This document shows positions 42,564 through 52,497 of a stretch of DNA of 64,000 nucleotides, piece after piece. Under the pieces are notes generated by a model. That model worked only from the letters and a program-made list of their open reading frames with translations, was not told the origin of the DNA and ran no database searches. Location of the stretch: NCBI GenBank assembly GCA_035539175.1, contig DATLIY010000009.1, positions 124,001 to 188,000 of the forward strand, written 5' to 3'. Both the position numbers and the translations under genes were made by a program. Within the stretch, counting starts at the first letter, position 1. The number at the start of each line of letters is the position of its first letter. The stretch is from Acidisarcina sp. (lineage in GTDB: Bacteria > Acidobacteriota > Terriglobia > Terriglobales > Acidobacteriaceae).

Positions 42564-42704
42564 GGACGCTACCTCTCAAAGATCTTAGACGTAACTGCGA
42601 GCCGAAGATTACCGCCCGGGATTATAGTCAGATTCAGCGACCCTTCACGAGGACTCATTCCTTTAACGGAGTGAGATGAATTTGAATTCATAAAGAGAGA
42701 CGGA

Positions 42705-43496
42705 ATGATAGACGACAAGAGTGCGAACCCGCAGGACCGCGACCGCATGCGGCAGGCAGCCGAACTTCTGCTGAAAGCCAGGCGCACCGGCAATCCCATA
42801 GACGAGCTGCCGGAAGCCTTGCGCCCCCACACGCAGGAGGAGGCCTACGCTCTGCAGGACACCATTGCGGAAGCGCTTGGGGCGATTGGCGGCTGGAAGA
42901 TTGGAGTGCCGAATCCGCAAGCGACTCCGCTCTTTGGCCCTATGCCGCTGATGGGCGGCTTCGCCCGCTCGGGTGACACGCTGGCCGAGGACTATCGGCG
43001 TCTGCGCGGACTGGAGGCGGAGATTGCGTTCCGCTTTGGCCGTGACTTGCCGGTGCGCCCGCAGCCGTATTCGCGAGAAGAGGTTCTCGCCGCAATCGAA
43101 AGCTGCCATCCGGCGATTGAGGTGCTGGAGTCCGGCTTCACCGATCCGGACAAAGTGGACCGCCTGTCGATGATTGGCGATCTGCAGATGAACGGTGGAT
43201 TTGTCTATGGCGAGTCCTTGCCGCACTGGCGCGACATCGACTTCGGAGCCGAGGGAGTCACAATCTCAGTGGACGGCGCGGTGCGCGTTGAGGCACGAGG
43301 CTCATGTGGCGCCGGAAGCGACCTGGTGCACCTGCTGGTGTGGCTGGCGAATGAAGGGCAATATCGAACCGGAGGCCTGAATGCCGGGGACTGGGTGACG
43401 ACGGGCAGTTGGACGGGCAAAACTATGGCCGAGGCGCACTCGGAGGCAGTGGTGCATTTCGAGCATTTCGGATCGGTGTCGATTCGGTTTGCTTGA
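42705..43496 (+). CDS. 2-keto-4-pentenoate hydratase / FAH-fold family protein
   Basis: 263 residues of the hydratase/decarboxylase branch of the FAH superfamily: LPEALRPHTQEEAYALQDTI, IGGWKIGVPNPQATPLFGPM, then LEAEIAFRFGRDLP and CHPAIEVLESGFTD with metal-binding Glu residues, and WTGKTMAEAHSEAVVHFEHFGSV. Such enzymes hydrate 2-hydroxypentadienoates in meta-cleavage pathways, but no dioxygenase partner is adjacent. It diverges from msrP. Substrate unknown. Confidence 0.85.
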   Translation: MIDDKSANPQDRDRMRQAAELLLKARRTGNPIDELPEALRPHTQEEAYALQDTIAEALGAIGGWKIGVPNPQATPLFGPMPLMGGFARSGDTLAEDYRRLRGLEAEIAFRFGRDLPVRPQPYSREEVLAAIESCHPAIEVLESGFTDPDKVDRLSMIGDLQMNGGFVYGESLPHWRDIDFGAEGVTISVDGAVRVEARGSCGAGSDLVHLLVWLANEGQYRTGGLNAGDWVTTGSWTGKTMAEAHSEAVVHFEHFGSVSIRFA

Positions 43497-43549
43497 GGCT
43501 CTGACCAGGGGATCGGTCTGACTAGGAACGGGCTCGACTACGATCCGAG

Positions 43550-45019
43550 TCAGCTAAGGGTCTTTTCCGAATTTGCTACTGTTGCAGATGCAAATGGCCA
43601 TTCTCCGCGGATGCGGGAGCGGATCAGGAAGATCACCGTGCCCGAGATGGCAACGGCAGCGGCGTAGGAGAATTCCCGCATCGCCTCGTGCCGCGATAGA
43701 AGGATAAAGAGGAAGCCGGCAAAGGCGAGAATGGGCGGCAGCGGATAGAGCCATATGCGAAATGGCCGCGGCCGCTCCGGCTCGCGAATGCGCAGAAGGA
43801 TGACGCCCACCTGCTGCAACAGGAACTGGAGAACGATGCGGATGGCCACCAGAGCCGCGATTACATGCGGCAGGTCAAAGAAACAAAAGATGGTTGCAAC
43901 GCCGCCCAGCGCAATCAGCGAGCGGTAGGGAAAGTGATGCACCGGGTGCAATTTGGCGAAGAAGCGGAAGTAATTGCCGTCTAGCGCAGCGGCATAGGGT
44001 ACTCGCGAGTAGCCAAGCACCAGGGAGAAGACCGAGGCGAACGCGGTCCATATAACCAGGCCGGCGATTGCATGGGCGGCAAACGTTCCGAAGGTCCTCT
44101 GCATCACCACGGCAACCACAGCGAGCTTGGAACTGATGTCTGCGCCGGAGCGCAACTCCTGCCACGGCACCACGCCCAGCACGCTGAGATTCATCAGCAG
44201 GTAGAGGGCCGCCACCAGCACAACCGAGAGCAGGATGGCACGAGGAATATTGCGTCCGGGATTCTTGATCTCCGCCCCCAGAAAGCTGACGTTGTAATAG
44301 CCCCAGTAGCAATATGTAGCCAGCAGCGTAGCGGCGCCCAGCCCTTCAAAGAAGGAGCGATCCATGCGGAATGCCCCCGGTGGTAGCGTGAACGCCAGCG
44401 CGGGATGAAAGTGTGTGAAGCCGGCAACAATTACGGCGGAGATGGTAAACACCACACCTGCCCACAGCACCCACGCCAGATACGTGATGGAGCGGACATT
44501 GCGGTAGAGCAACACGACGACCAGTACGCAGGAGCCCGCCGCCGAGAGGCTCGTATAGTGCAGAAATCCCAGCGCAGGAATGGCGGGAAAGACCTTCGCG
44601 GCCAGGGGAGGCCAGAGGTAGGCAGCGTATTGCGACAGTCCAATGCAGCCTGAAGCGATGGAGAGCGGGGCGCTGAATCCCACCTGCCAGACGTAAAGAA
44701 ACGAGAAGAGGCGCCCGAGGCCCTGCGGTCCATAAATCTCGCGAAGAAATGCGTAGGACCCGCCGGCCTTCGGCATGGACGCGCCCAGCTCCGCCCACAC
44801 CAGCCCATCGCAGATCGCAATCAGGGCGCCCAATACCCAGCCCAGCATAGCTTGCGGGCCGCCCATGGCGATGATGATGAGCGGCATGGCGATGAAGGGG
44901 CCGACGCCGATCATGTTCAGCATGTTCAGGGAGACAGCGCTGCCCAGGCCAATCTGCCGCGAAAGCTGCGGTGCGGCAGCAGAATCACTCTCGGGTTGGG
45001 ATGAATTTACGTCGGACAT
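43550..45019 (-). CDS. APC superfamily amino acid permease
   Basis: About 489 residues with twelve hydrophobic helices. The first helix carries the unwound-segment signature (LNMLNMIGVGPFIAMPLIII), followed by VWAELGASMPKAGGSYAFLREIYG, the APC substrate-path motif. The C-terminal half includes ASVFSLVLGYSRVPYAAALDGN. It imports or exchanges amino acids or amines; the specificity cannot be read. Start at ATG 45019, although no clear ribosome site is seen. Divergent from the large PIG-L gene. Confidence 0.92.
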   Translation of the reverse strand: MSDVNSSQPESDSAAAPQLSRQIGLGSAVSLNMLNMIGVGPFIAMPLIIIAMGGPQAMLGWVLGALIAICDGLVWAELGASMPKAGGSYAFLREIYGPQGLGRLFSFLYVWQVGFSAPLSIASGCIGLSQYAAYLWPPLAAKVFPAIPALGFLHYTSLSAAGSCVLVVVLLYRNVRSITYLAWVLWAGVVFTISAVIVAGFTHFHPALAFTLPPGAFRMDRSFFEGLGAATLLATYCYWGYYNVSFLGAEIKNPGRNIPRAILLSVVLVAALYLLMNLSVLGVVPWQELRSGADISSKLAVVAVVMQRTFGTFAAHAIAGLVIWTAFASVFSLVLGYSRVPYAAALDGNYFRFFAKLHPVHHFPYRSLIALGGVATIFCFFDLPHVIAALVAIRIVLQFLLQQVGVILLRIREPERPRPFRIWLYPLPPILAFAGFLFILLSRHEAMREFSYAAAVAISGTVIFLIRSRIRGEWPFASATVANSEKTLS

Positions 45020-45100
45020 CGAGGATTGCAACAGCGAACGGGTGAAACTGGATTGTACACTGGCAATACATTTCAGGCGGCCACGCGGGAAGCGGAGTCA

Positions 45101-48028
45101 ATGATCTTTCGAACCAACGATGGATGGGGATTTGCCGAAATTCGAAGCAGATTCTTTGGGGCTCAATCCGGAGTACAAGCAAGGAAGAACAACACGAAGT
45201 ATGGCCTGGTGCTCGCTACCACGGCCTGTCTTATCCTCTCCCAGTCCAGTGCTGCACCGTTCGCCGCGGCACAGGCCGTTCCCTACGCCACCACAATCCG
45301 CCCGGCAACTTCGCAGGAGAGCGTTCCGGAGGATCGCGGCGCCGCGGGCCTGTGGCAGACGCTGCGCAAGCTCGACACCTGGGCCAGCCTGATGATGATT
45401 ACCGCCCATCCGGATGACGAGGACGGCGGCATGCTGACCTATGAGTCTCGCGGCGCTGGCGTGCGTACTTCCCTGCTCTCGCTGACCCGCGGCGAAGGCG
45501 GGCAGAATGCCATGTCCGGGGAATCCTATGACGCGCTCGGCCTGTTGCGGACGCAGGAGCTGCTGCGCGCGGATCAGTTCTATGGAACGGAGCAGATGTG
45601 GACCCGCGTCGCCGATTTCGGCTTCTCCAAGACCGCGGATGAGGCCTCTGCTCGATGGGGACGCGATCGCGTTCTCTACGATGTGGTTCGCGCCGTACGC
45701 ATCCAGCGGCCACTGGTGGTCACGGCAGTCTTCATCGGAGGCATTACGGACGGCCACGGCCAGCACCAGGTCTCCGGCGAAGTTGCCCAGGAGATCTTCC
45801 ACGCTGCGGGAGATCCCAACGTCTTTCCTGACCAGATCCAGGCCGGGCTCCGCCCCTGGGCTCCCCTTAAGGTATATGCGCGCGTGCCCACCTACTCCAT
45901 AAGCGCAAAGGGCATGTATGACTACGCCACGGGAAAGTGGGCCGCACCGCGCTTCTACGATTATGTCGACCAGAAGTGGAGCGATCAGGCTCCCGAAACC
46001 AACGTCGAGATTGCCGAGGGCGTTTATGACCCGGTGTTGGGCCGCTCCTATGCGCAGATTTCCAGACAGGGATGGGGTGAGCAGAAATCTCAGAATGGCG
46101 GCGCCACCACTCCCCTGCCGGGCACAGTGACGGTTCCCTACCATCTCTATGGCTCTTATGTTCCGGTGCTGCCTAAGGAGCGCTCGTACTTCGACGGAAT
46201 CGACACTTCGCTGGTTGGCATCGCGATGCTGGCGCATGGCGATCGGACCGCAGTCGAAACGGGACTGAAGGAGATCCGTCAGCACGTCAACAATGCGATG
46301 CTTGGCTATCTCCCCTCTTCTCCAGAGAAGATCGCTCCGGAGTTGCACGCCGGATATTTGAGTACCCGGAAGCTGATGCAGCAGGTAAGCGACAGCGCGC
46401 TCTCTGCGGACGACAAGGCGAATATCAACCACGAACTCGGCATCAAGCTGGTGCAGTTCAACACGGCCTTGGCGATGACCCTCGGACTCGACCTCCGCGC
46501 CCTCGTGACTCCACAGAAAAACGTCAATCCCGCGGCTGCGCTGCCTTTGGCTCCGGAGGAAACGATCCGCGCAGTTACCCCGGGGCAGGATCTGCGCGTC
46601 CGCGTACACGTCAGCACGGGAATCGGCCAGGCGCGGTTGGTCAAGGTGTGGCTTACCTCTCCCGAAAAGGAGACGTGGAACATTACGCGCGTCGGTGCAC
46701 CCGGGCTGGATGATCCCTCGACGACTGCTGGTGACACGGTCTTTCGTGTCAGCGTGCCGCTGAATGCCGCTGCTACCCGGCCTTACTTTACGCGTCCGAA
46801 TACCGAGCAGCCCTACTACGACCTGCTGGACGATCGTTGGTTGAATGAATCGTTCGCGCCATATCCCCTGACGGGATGGGCGGAGTTTGATTACGACGGC
46901 GTCCCGGTGCGGCTCGGACAAGTGGTGCAGACGGTCCATCGCGTACATGGTACGGGTGCCGTCTACGAGCCTCTTATGGTTACGCCTGAGGTTTCCGTGA
47001 TGCTGGACCCGCCGTCCGCTATTGTTCCCCTGCCGGGCGCAGACTTTCCCGTACACGTCACGCTGCATAGCGAAGCGGATGAGCCGGCCCTAGGAACACT
47101 GCGCCTCCAGCTTCCGGAGCAATGGACGGCAACACCGGATACGGCTCCCTTCCGCCTCACCACCGGCGAGGATCAGACCGTCACCTTCACGGTTCATCCG
47201 AAGGGATTGGCGCCGCAGCTATACACCATCAAAGCGATAGCACGCAGCGGCAATTACGACTATAGCGAAGGCTTCCAGAAAGTCGGCTATACAGGACTGC
47301 TGCCCTACAACCTGTATCGCCCTGCCATCTATGCAGTCCGCGGAGTCGACGTAAAAGTTGCTCCCCGGCTGAAGGTCGCGTACCTGATGGGTACGGGCGA
47401 TCAAGTGCCTCAGGCGCTTGCCAATCTCGGCGTGGAGGCTCACCTGCTCAATACACAGGAGTTGGCTACGGCGGATCTGAGCCGCTATGACACCATCGTG
47501 CTCGGCATCCGCGCGTATGCGGCCCAGCCCGAACTGCCGCGCTGGAATCGGCGTCTCCTCGACTACGTGCGCAATGGTGGCTGCCTGGTGGTGCAGTACA
47601 ACAGCGGCGAGTACGACCACGGATACGGGCCATATCCCTACACACTGGGACGCTCGCCGGAGAAGGTCGTCGACGAAAAAGCCCCGGTCACTCTGACCGA
47701 CCCAGGTAACCCGGTATTGAGCACGCCGAACCGCATTACCTCTGCCGATTTTGACAACTGGGTGGAAGAGCGCGGTCACTCCTTCATGGAGTCCTGGGAT
47801 CCAAATTTCGTCGCGCCTACGGAGACGCACGACGAAGGTCAGGATCCACAAAAGGGCGGTCTCCTCACCGCGCATTATGGCAAGGGCGTCTATATCTATG
47901 TGGCGTTTGCGCTGTATCGCCAGCTACCGGAGGGGGTGCCTGGAGCCTATCGCCTGCTGGCAAATCTTATCAGCGCCGGAAAAACCGCGGCGCCTGCTTC
48001 GGCCAATCCTCCGACTGAATCAAAATAA
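45101..48028 (+). CDS. Large secreted PIG-L family deacetylase with C-terminal accessory domains
   Basis: 975 residues. A membrane/signal segment (GLVLATTACLILSQSSAAPFAAAQA) lies unusually far in, about residues 35-60, after a charged leader. The PIG-L domain follows: LMMITAHPDDEDGGMLTYES near residue 102, and TDGHGQHQVSGEV as the second zinc site. The middle part has NEW3-like beta-sandwich sequence (VSVMLDPPSAIVPLPGADFPV and LRLQLPEQWTATPDTAPFRL). The C-terminal part is a ThuA/GATase-like alpha-beta fold (YDTIVLGIRAYAAQPELPRWN, YVRNGGCLVVQYNSGEY, FVAPTETHDEGQDP). GGAG site 4 nt before the ATG. It probably deacetylates an exported glycan; substrate unknown. Confidence 0.85.
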   Translation: MIFRTNDGWGFAEIRSRFFGAQSGVQARKNNTKYGLVLATTACLILSQSSAAPFAAAQAVPYATTIRPATSQESVPEDRGAAGLWQTLRKLDTWASLMMITAHPDDEDGGMLTYESRGAGVRTSLLSLTRGEGGQNAMSGESYDALGLLRTQELLRADQFYGTEQMWTRVADFGFSKTADEASARWGRDRVLYDVVRAVRIQRPLVVTAVFIGGITDGHGQHQVSGEVAQEIFHAAGDPNVFPDQIQAGLRPWAPLKVYARVPTYSISAKGMYDYATGKWAAPRFYDYVDQKWSDQAPETNVEIAEGVYDPVLGRSYAQISRQGWGEQKSQNGGATTPLPGTVTVPYHLYGSYVPVLPKERSYFDGIDTSLVGIAMLAHGDRTAVETGLKEIRQHVNNAMLGYLPSSPEKIAPELHAGYLSTRKLMQQVSDSALSADDKANINHELGIKLVQFNTALAMTLGLDLRALVTPQKNVNPAAALPLAPEETIRAVTPGQDLRVRVHVSTGIGQARLVKVWLTSPEKETWNITRVGAPGLDDPSTTAGDTVFRVSVPLNAAATRPYFTRPNTEQPYYDLLDDRWLNESFAPYPLTGWAEFDYDGVPVRLGQVVQTVHRVHGTGAVYEPLMVTPEVSVMLDPPSAIVPLPGADFPVHVTLHSEADEPALGTLRLQLPEQWTATPDTAPFRLTTGEDQTVTFTVHPKGLAPQLYTIKAIARSGNYDYSEGFQKVGYTGLLPYNLYRPAIYAVRGVDVKVAPRLKVAYLMGTGDQVPQALANLGVEAHLLNTQELATADLSRYDTIVLGIRAYAAQPELPRWNRRLLDYVRNGGCLVVQYNSGEYDHGYGPYPYTLGRSPEKVVDEKAPVTLTDPGNPVLSTPNRITSADFDNWVEERGHSFMESWDPNFVAPTETHDEGQDPQKGGLLTAHYGKGVYIYVAFALYRQLPEGVPGAYRLLANLISAGKTAAPASANPPTESK

Positions 48029-48053
48029 CCCGCAACAATAGATTTCCACACTT

Positions 48054-48080
48054 GGCGAAGGCCTGCAGCAGGCCTTCGCC
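48054..48080 (+). terminator. Hairpin after the large PIG-L gene
   Basis: A 12-bp perfect stem (GGCGAAGGCCTG / CAGGCCTTCGCC) with a CAG loop, 25 nt after the stop. There is no T tract; likely a weak terminator or 3' stabiliser. Confidence 0.55.
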
Positions 48081-48380
48081 ATACCCCATACGCTTCCCTC
48101 CCGCACTGGAAATGGCGATATGTAGCCTTTAGCCGCGCCCATTCAAGGGTTATTCATCTTAAATTGGTCAAATTTTCACCATTGTCTGCGACCTTTGAGT
48201 CATGCGCATTCAAGAGGGAAGCGGTTTAGTCACTCGGTGGGCTGCGCCGAAATTACAGTCGCCCCACGGGTTCGCCGTTGCTCCTCCAAGCACGCCAAGC
48301 ACCGATCCTGGCGCTCTGGCATGCGAATCGCATTCGATGCACGATCGAAATCTTGCACCTACATACCTAAGAGAGGCCAA
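48081..48380. other. Leader region of the porin gene
   Basis: About 300 bp without a credible gene. An AT-richer patch around 48150-48180 (TTCATCTTAAATTGG) may hold the porin promoter. The porin frame is open upstream from 48195, but that extension has no signal peptide and is taken as untranslated. No RNA motif is recognised. Confidence 0.4.
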
Positions 48381-50186
48381 ATGAACAGTCACCTTAAGGC
48401 GCTGGCCAGTCTTATGCTTGCAACGGCTCTTGTAGCCGGACAAGCACAGACAACAGCGAGCGGGACAACACGCACCACCACCAAAACTGCGAAGAAGAGA
48501 GCGGCGAAGAAGCCCGTTAAGCCTTCTCTCGCCACGCAGATCGAGCAGCTTCGCACCGACATGCAGAATCAGATTCAGGGACTGAAGCAGCAGCTGTCGG
48601 AGCGCGACCAGCAGTTGAACCAGGCCCAGCAGGCGGCGTCAGCAGCTCAGGCGGCGGCAGCACGGGCCCAGGAGGCTGCGGACAGCCAGCAGAAGACTCT
48701 GACGGATAATAGCCAGGCTGTGTCGAATCTTGAGGGTGCAGTATCTGACCTGAAGACCAATACAACCTCTCTGGTCACCACCATCCAGGAAGACCAGACC
48801 AAGACGAAGGCCGCAATCGAAAACCCGACCGCCCTGCACTACAAGGGAATCAACCTTACGCCGGGTGGGTTTGTGGCGGCTGAAACAGTGTGGCGCAGCT
48901 CCGCAACTGGCGGCGACATCCCGACTGCCTTCAGTGGCCTGCCGTTCGATCACACTGCCCAGGGGCATATGAGCGAGTTCTACGGTACTGCCCGTCAGTC
49001 CCGCCTTTCGCTCATGGCCGAAGGCAAGCTGTCGAATGCTACCTTGCGTGGCTACTATGAGGCTGACTTCCTTGGAACCGGCATCACCTCCAACAACAAC
49101 CAGAGCAACAGCTACGTCATGCGCCAGCGCACCATCTGGGCGCAAGCTGAGCTGCAGAGCGGCTGGACACTTACCGGTGGACAGATGTGGTCCCTGGCAA
49201 CCGAAGCAAAGAAGGGTCTCTCGACCCTCTCCGGCGATGTGGCATCTCCACAAACCATCGATCCGAATTACGTAACGGGCTTTGTGTGGGCTCGTCAGTA
49301 TGGCTTCCGCGTGACCAAGAAGATCGGCAACAGCTTCTTCATGGGCGCTTCGGTAGAGAATCCTGAGACGCTCAATGTCGGTGGCCGCGGCTTTCCGACG
49401 AACTTCCTGATTGGCTCGGGCGGCACGGGCGGCGGTAACTACAACTCGACTGCCAACTACTCCTTCAACCTCGCTCCCGACGTCGTTGCCAAGATTGCAT
49501 TCGAGCCCGGCTTCGGTCACTACGAGGTTTACGGAATCGGCCGCTTCTTCCGCAATCGTGTCTATCCCAACTACACTGCAACTACCGCAGCGGCTCAGTC
49601 GGCTGGCGCGTACAACGATTCAACCGTTGGCGGCGCGGTCGGCGGCAGCTTCCGCATTCCGATCAAGAAGCTAGTTGACATTGGCGCTAAGGGCCAGTGG
49701 GGACAGGGTGCGGGCCGCTACGGCGACACGACTCTGGCCGACACCACGATCGACCCGTTCGGCCGTCTGGCGTTGCTGCACTCCTTCTCGGGAATCGGCA
49801 CGGTTGAGGTCCATGCAACCCCGCGTCTCGATGTCTACTTCAACTACGGTGGAGACTACGTTGGCCGCAGAGCTTATCTGAATGCTGCCGGCAAACCGGT
49901 TGGCTACGGTTCCCGGCTCTTCGACAACTCTGGTTGCAACATCGAGCCCCTTCCGGGTTCGGGTGGCTTCTCCCCTTCGGGCCTTTCCAAGTGTGCCGGC
50001 GACAACCGCGATGTGCAGGAAGGCACCGTGGGCTACTGGTACGACTTCTACAAGGGACCCAAGGGCCGTCTCCGTCAGGGCGCGCAGTATGCCCACACCA
50101 TTCGCCAGACCTGGGCTGGTGTTGGCGGAAACCCACAGTCGAACGCGGACATGTTCTGGACATCCTTCCGCTACTACCTGCCGTAA
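48381..50186 (+). CDS. Outer-membrane porin with periplasmic coiled coil
   Basis: 601 residues. Signal peptide (MNSHLKALASLMLATALVAGQAQ); a Lys-rich stretch (TKTAKKRAAKKPVKPS), possibly peptidoglycan- or LPS-interacting; a coiled coil at about residues 50-140 rich in Gln/Ala (QLSERDQQLNQAQQAASAAQ); then a beta barrel ending in MFWTSFRYYLP with the terminal aromatic typical of BamA substrates. The domain order recalls SLH/OprP-like trimeric porins. Preceded by GAGAGG and followed by a good terminator, so it is monocistronic and probably well expressed. Specificity unknown. Confidence 0.82.
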   Translation: MNSHLKALASLMLATALVAGQAQTTASGTTRTTTKTAKKRAAKKPVKPSLATQIEQLRTDMQNQIQGLKQQLSERDQQLNQAQQAASAAQAAAARAQEAADSQQKTLTDNSQAVSNLEGAVSDLKTNTTSLVTTIQEDQTKTKAAIENPTALHYKGINLTPGGFVAAETVWRSSATGGDIPTAFSGLPFDHTAQGHMSEFYGTARQSRLSLMAEGKLSNATLRGYYEADFLGTGITSNNNQSNSYVMRQRTIWAQAELQSGWTLTGGQMWSLATEAKKGLSTLSGDVASPQTIDPNYVTGFVWARQYGFRVTKKIGNSFFMGASVENPETLNVGGRGFPTNFLIGSGGTGGGNYNSTANYSFNLAPDVVAKIAFEPGFGHYEVYGIGRFFRNRVYPNYTATTAAAQSAGAYNDSTVGGAVGGSFRIPIKKLVDIGAKGQWGQGAGRYGDTTLADTTIDPFGRLALLHSFSGIGTVEVHATPRLDVYFNYGGDYVGRRAYLNAAGKPVGYGSRLFDNSGCNIEPLPGSGGFSPSGLSKCAGDNRDVQEGTVGYWYDFYKGPKGRLRQGAQYAHTIRQTWAGVGGNPQSNADMFWTSFRYYLP

Positions 50187-50209
50187 AACGTTGCACCAAT
50201 CCAAACAAG

Positions 50210-50237
50210 AAGGGCATCCGCAATGGATGCCCTTTTT
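50210..50237 (+). terminator. Intrinsic terminator of the porin gene
   Basis: A 10-bp perfect stem (AAGGGCATCC / GGATGCCCTT) with a GCAAT loop and a T5 run, 24 nt after the stop codon. Confidence 0.9.
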
Positions 50238-50271
50238 GCTGCCCGCTTGACGCCGCCGCTGATACCGAAGC

Positions 50272-50817
50272 CTATAGTGCGCGCTGAAGACGTCTTGCTG
50301 CCAGGCTGATCATCAAGCGCGTCCATCCGGTAATCATCATATCGATGCCTACCAACGTCCCAATTACCCATAGAGAACTGGATGGCCACTGCTTCCAAAC
50401 CAGAACGCCAAGGATGAGGGTCACGATTCCGTCGAACAGGATCCAGCCCGACCCGCTGATGCTTCGAGTCTGAAAATATGCGATGAGATCCACGATGCCC
50501 TCCGCCACAAAGAAGACGGCCAGAACCAGGGTAATTCCAGCCACGCCACTCATCGGGTGCAACAGAAGGCTCAAGCCAACAACGAAATAGAGCGCAGACA
50601 CCAGCAGCTTCCACAGAACGCTGCCAACGCCCTTTGAATGGAAAGCATAGAGAAGCTGCAATCCACCGCTGAAGATGAGCAACCATCCAAGAATCAGGAC
50701 TACGCCGAGCGACGTAGCGAAGGGCAGCGCAATGGCCAGGAAACCAAATATGATGAGGAAAATTGCCCAGACGATGGACTTTCCTGATCCCAGGTTAAGA
50801 ACGTTCGACTCGACCAT
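50272..50817 (-). CDS. HdeD family membrane protein (DUF308)
   Basis: 181 residues with six hydrophobic helices in three pairs (IVWAIFLIIFGFLAIALPF, LGVVLILGWLLIFSGGLQLL, GWILFDGIVTLILGVLVWKQWP), the repeat pattern of HdeD/DUF308, with WPSSSLWVIGTLVGIDMMITG near the end. HdeD is linked to acid resistance at high density in enterobacteria; that role is plausible in an acid-tolerant organism but not shown here. Strong GGAGGG ribosome site. Confidence 0.9.
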   Translation of the reverse strand: MVESNVLNLGSGKSIVWAIFLIIFGFLAIALPFATSLGVVLILGWLLIFSGGLQLLYAFHSKGVGSVLWKLLVSALYFVVGLSLLLHPMSGVAGITLVLAVFFVAEGIVDLIAYFQTRSISGSGWILFDGIVTLILGVLVWKQWPSSSLWVIGTLVGIDMMITGWTRLMISLAARRLQRAL

Positions 50818-51095
50818 GATGGAACCCTCCTGCGTGCTGGATTATTACCTCGGTCGTGCGTGCACATCTTACTCCAAGACATTTCACCTTTGAACTTGAT
50901 TCTGTCCTCCGGAGGCAGAGGCCGCGATTTGGACCTGCTGCTCACTCTTCCCATGTCAAACACTTGCAGGTTGTCGTGAGCAATCGCCGTAATGTACAAG
51001 TGTTACTGATTCCGAAATCGGTATAACAATCGGGCTGGTGGTGGCGTAAGAAGAATGCGCTCAAGAATTGCGACATCGTGTGAGGTGAAGGAAGC

Positions 51096-52424
51096 ATGAA
51101 GTCTGCAACAGCATGGAAGTCCGCTTCCCAGGATGAAGAGTCCGAGCATCCGCTCTTTGCAAGAAGATACTTGTGGCCCTTCGTCCTGGTGACCTCTCTC
51201 TTTTTCCTGTGGGGAATCCCGAATAATCTCAACGATGTTTTGATTCGTCAGTTTATGAAGTCGTTCGAGATTACGCGCTTCAAGGCAGGACTGGTCCAGT
51301 CCGCGTTCTATCTTGGATATTTTCTTCTCTCCATGCCGGCCGCTCTGCTGATGCGCAGATATGGCTACAAGACAGGGCTGGTAACGGGACTGTTGCTCTA
51401 CAGTGCGGGAACACTTCTGTTTTGGCCAGCGGCGGCTGTGGGAAGCTACTCCTTCTTTCTATTCGCGCTCTTCGTCATTGCCATGGGCCTGTCCTTCCTG
51501 GAGACAGGCGCGAATCCTTTCATTGCTCAACTGGGCGAGTCCGAGACGTCGGAGAGGCGGCTGACCTTTTCCCAGGCGTTCAATCCATTGGGCTCTGTAA
51601 CCGGCGCGGTGATCGGCACAACCTTCATCTTCTCCGGGATTGAGTTGACCAAGGCCCAGGTCGTCGCAATGAAGGCTTCAGGAACCTATGCGGCCTATCT
51701 GCGCCACGAGACACTTCGGGTCACCACTCCCTACCTCGTGCTGGGCTGCATTGCCCTGTTGGCAGCGTTCCTCGTCGCGAAAACAAAATTCCCCAGCGCT
51801 GAAGGGCCAAGCCAAACCGTCATCAGCCTGGAGGAAGGAAGATTTCTCGATCTCTTCAGGTATCCACATTTCATCCAAGCGGTGCTCGCGCAGTTCTTCT
51901 ATGTGGGTGCGCAGGTTGGAACCTGGAGCTACTTCATTCAGTATGCGCAGGATTATGTCCATGCCTCGGAGAAGACAGCCGGATTCTTTCTGACAGGCAC
52001 TCTGGTTGCTTTTGGAGTGGGCAGGTTCAGCGCGACCTATCTGATGAGGTTTGTGAGGCCCAACCGGCTGATGGGAATTTATAGCGTTATCAACGTTGCG
52101 CTGGTGGCAGTTGGAGTCCTCTTCCCAGGGCGGATCGGATTGTGGTCCATCTTCTTCACCAGTTTCTTCATGTCCGTGATGTTCCCGACGATCTTCGCTC
52201 TTGGTCTAAAGGAACTGGGGCCGAATACCAAACTAGGTGGATCGCTGATCGTCATGGCCATCATTGGCGGTGCGGTGTTCACGCCCTTGATGGGCCTGCT
52301 GTTCGAGGCTACAAAGAGCATGGCCGAAGCGATGCTGATCCCTCTGGGATGCTATCTCTTCATCGCCTACTTTGCCTTCATCGGTTCCCGGGTGAGGGTG
52401 CCGGTGATGCGCAGAGTGGCGTGA
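51096..52424 (+). CDS. Sugar:H+ symporter of the FucP family (MFS)
   Basis: 442 residues with twelve helices. FucP-type signatures: FPFVLVTSLFFLWGIPNNL-like first helix (FVLVTSLFFLWGIPNNLND), FYLGYFLLSMPAALLMRRYGYKTG, and SFLETGANPFIAQLGESETSERRLTFSQAFNPLGS, which includes the ETGANP and FNPLGS motifs of L-fucose/glucose permeases. A start with AGGAAG site. No fucose catabolic genes are adjacent, so the sugar is uncertain. Confidence 0.92.
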   Translation: MKSATAWKSASQDEESEHPLFARRYLWPFVLVTSLFFLWGIPNNLNDVLIRQFMKSFEITRFKAGLVQSAFYLGYFLLSMPAALLMRRYGYKTGLVTGLLLYSAGTLLFWPAAAVGSYSFFLFALFVIAMGLSFLETGANPFIAQLGESETSERRLTFSQAFNPLGSVTGAVIGTTFIFSGIELTKAQVVAMKASGTYAAYLRHETLRVTTPYLVLGCIALLAAFLVAKTKFPSAEGPSQTVISLEEGRFLDLFRYPHFIQAVLAQFFYVGAQVGTWSYFIQYAQDYVHASEKTAGFFLTGTLVAFGVGRFSATYLMRFVRPNRLMGIYSVINVALVAVGVLFPGRIGLWSIFFTSFFMSVMFPTIFALGLKELGPNTKLGGSLIVMAIIGGAVFTPLMGLLFEATKSMAEAMLIPLGCYLFIAYFAFIGSRVRVPVMRRVA

Positions 52425-52497
52425 GTTGTTTGATCTATCGCAGCGAGGTGAAAGGCCCTTAGCCTCTTCCCCTCGCTTGTCCTATACTTCGTTCCTT

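Noticed and set aside
51020-51050. TGTTA/TAACA arms upstream of the FucP-type gene as a GntR or LacI operator
   Set aside because: Arms are only 5 bp, the centre is not symmetrical, and no regulator gene is adjacent.
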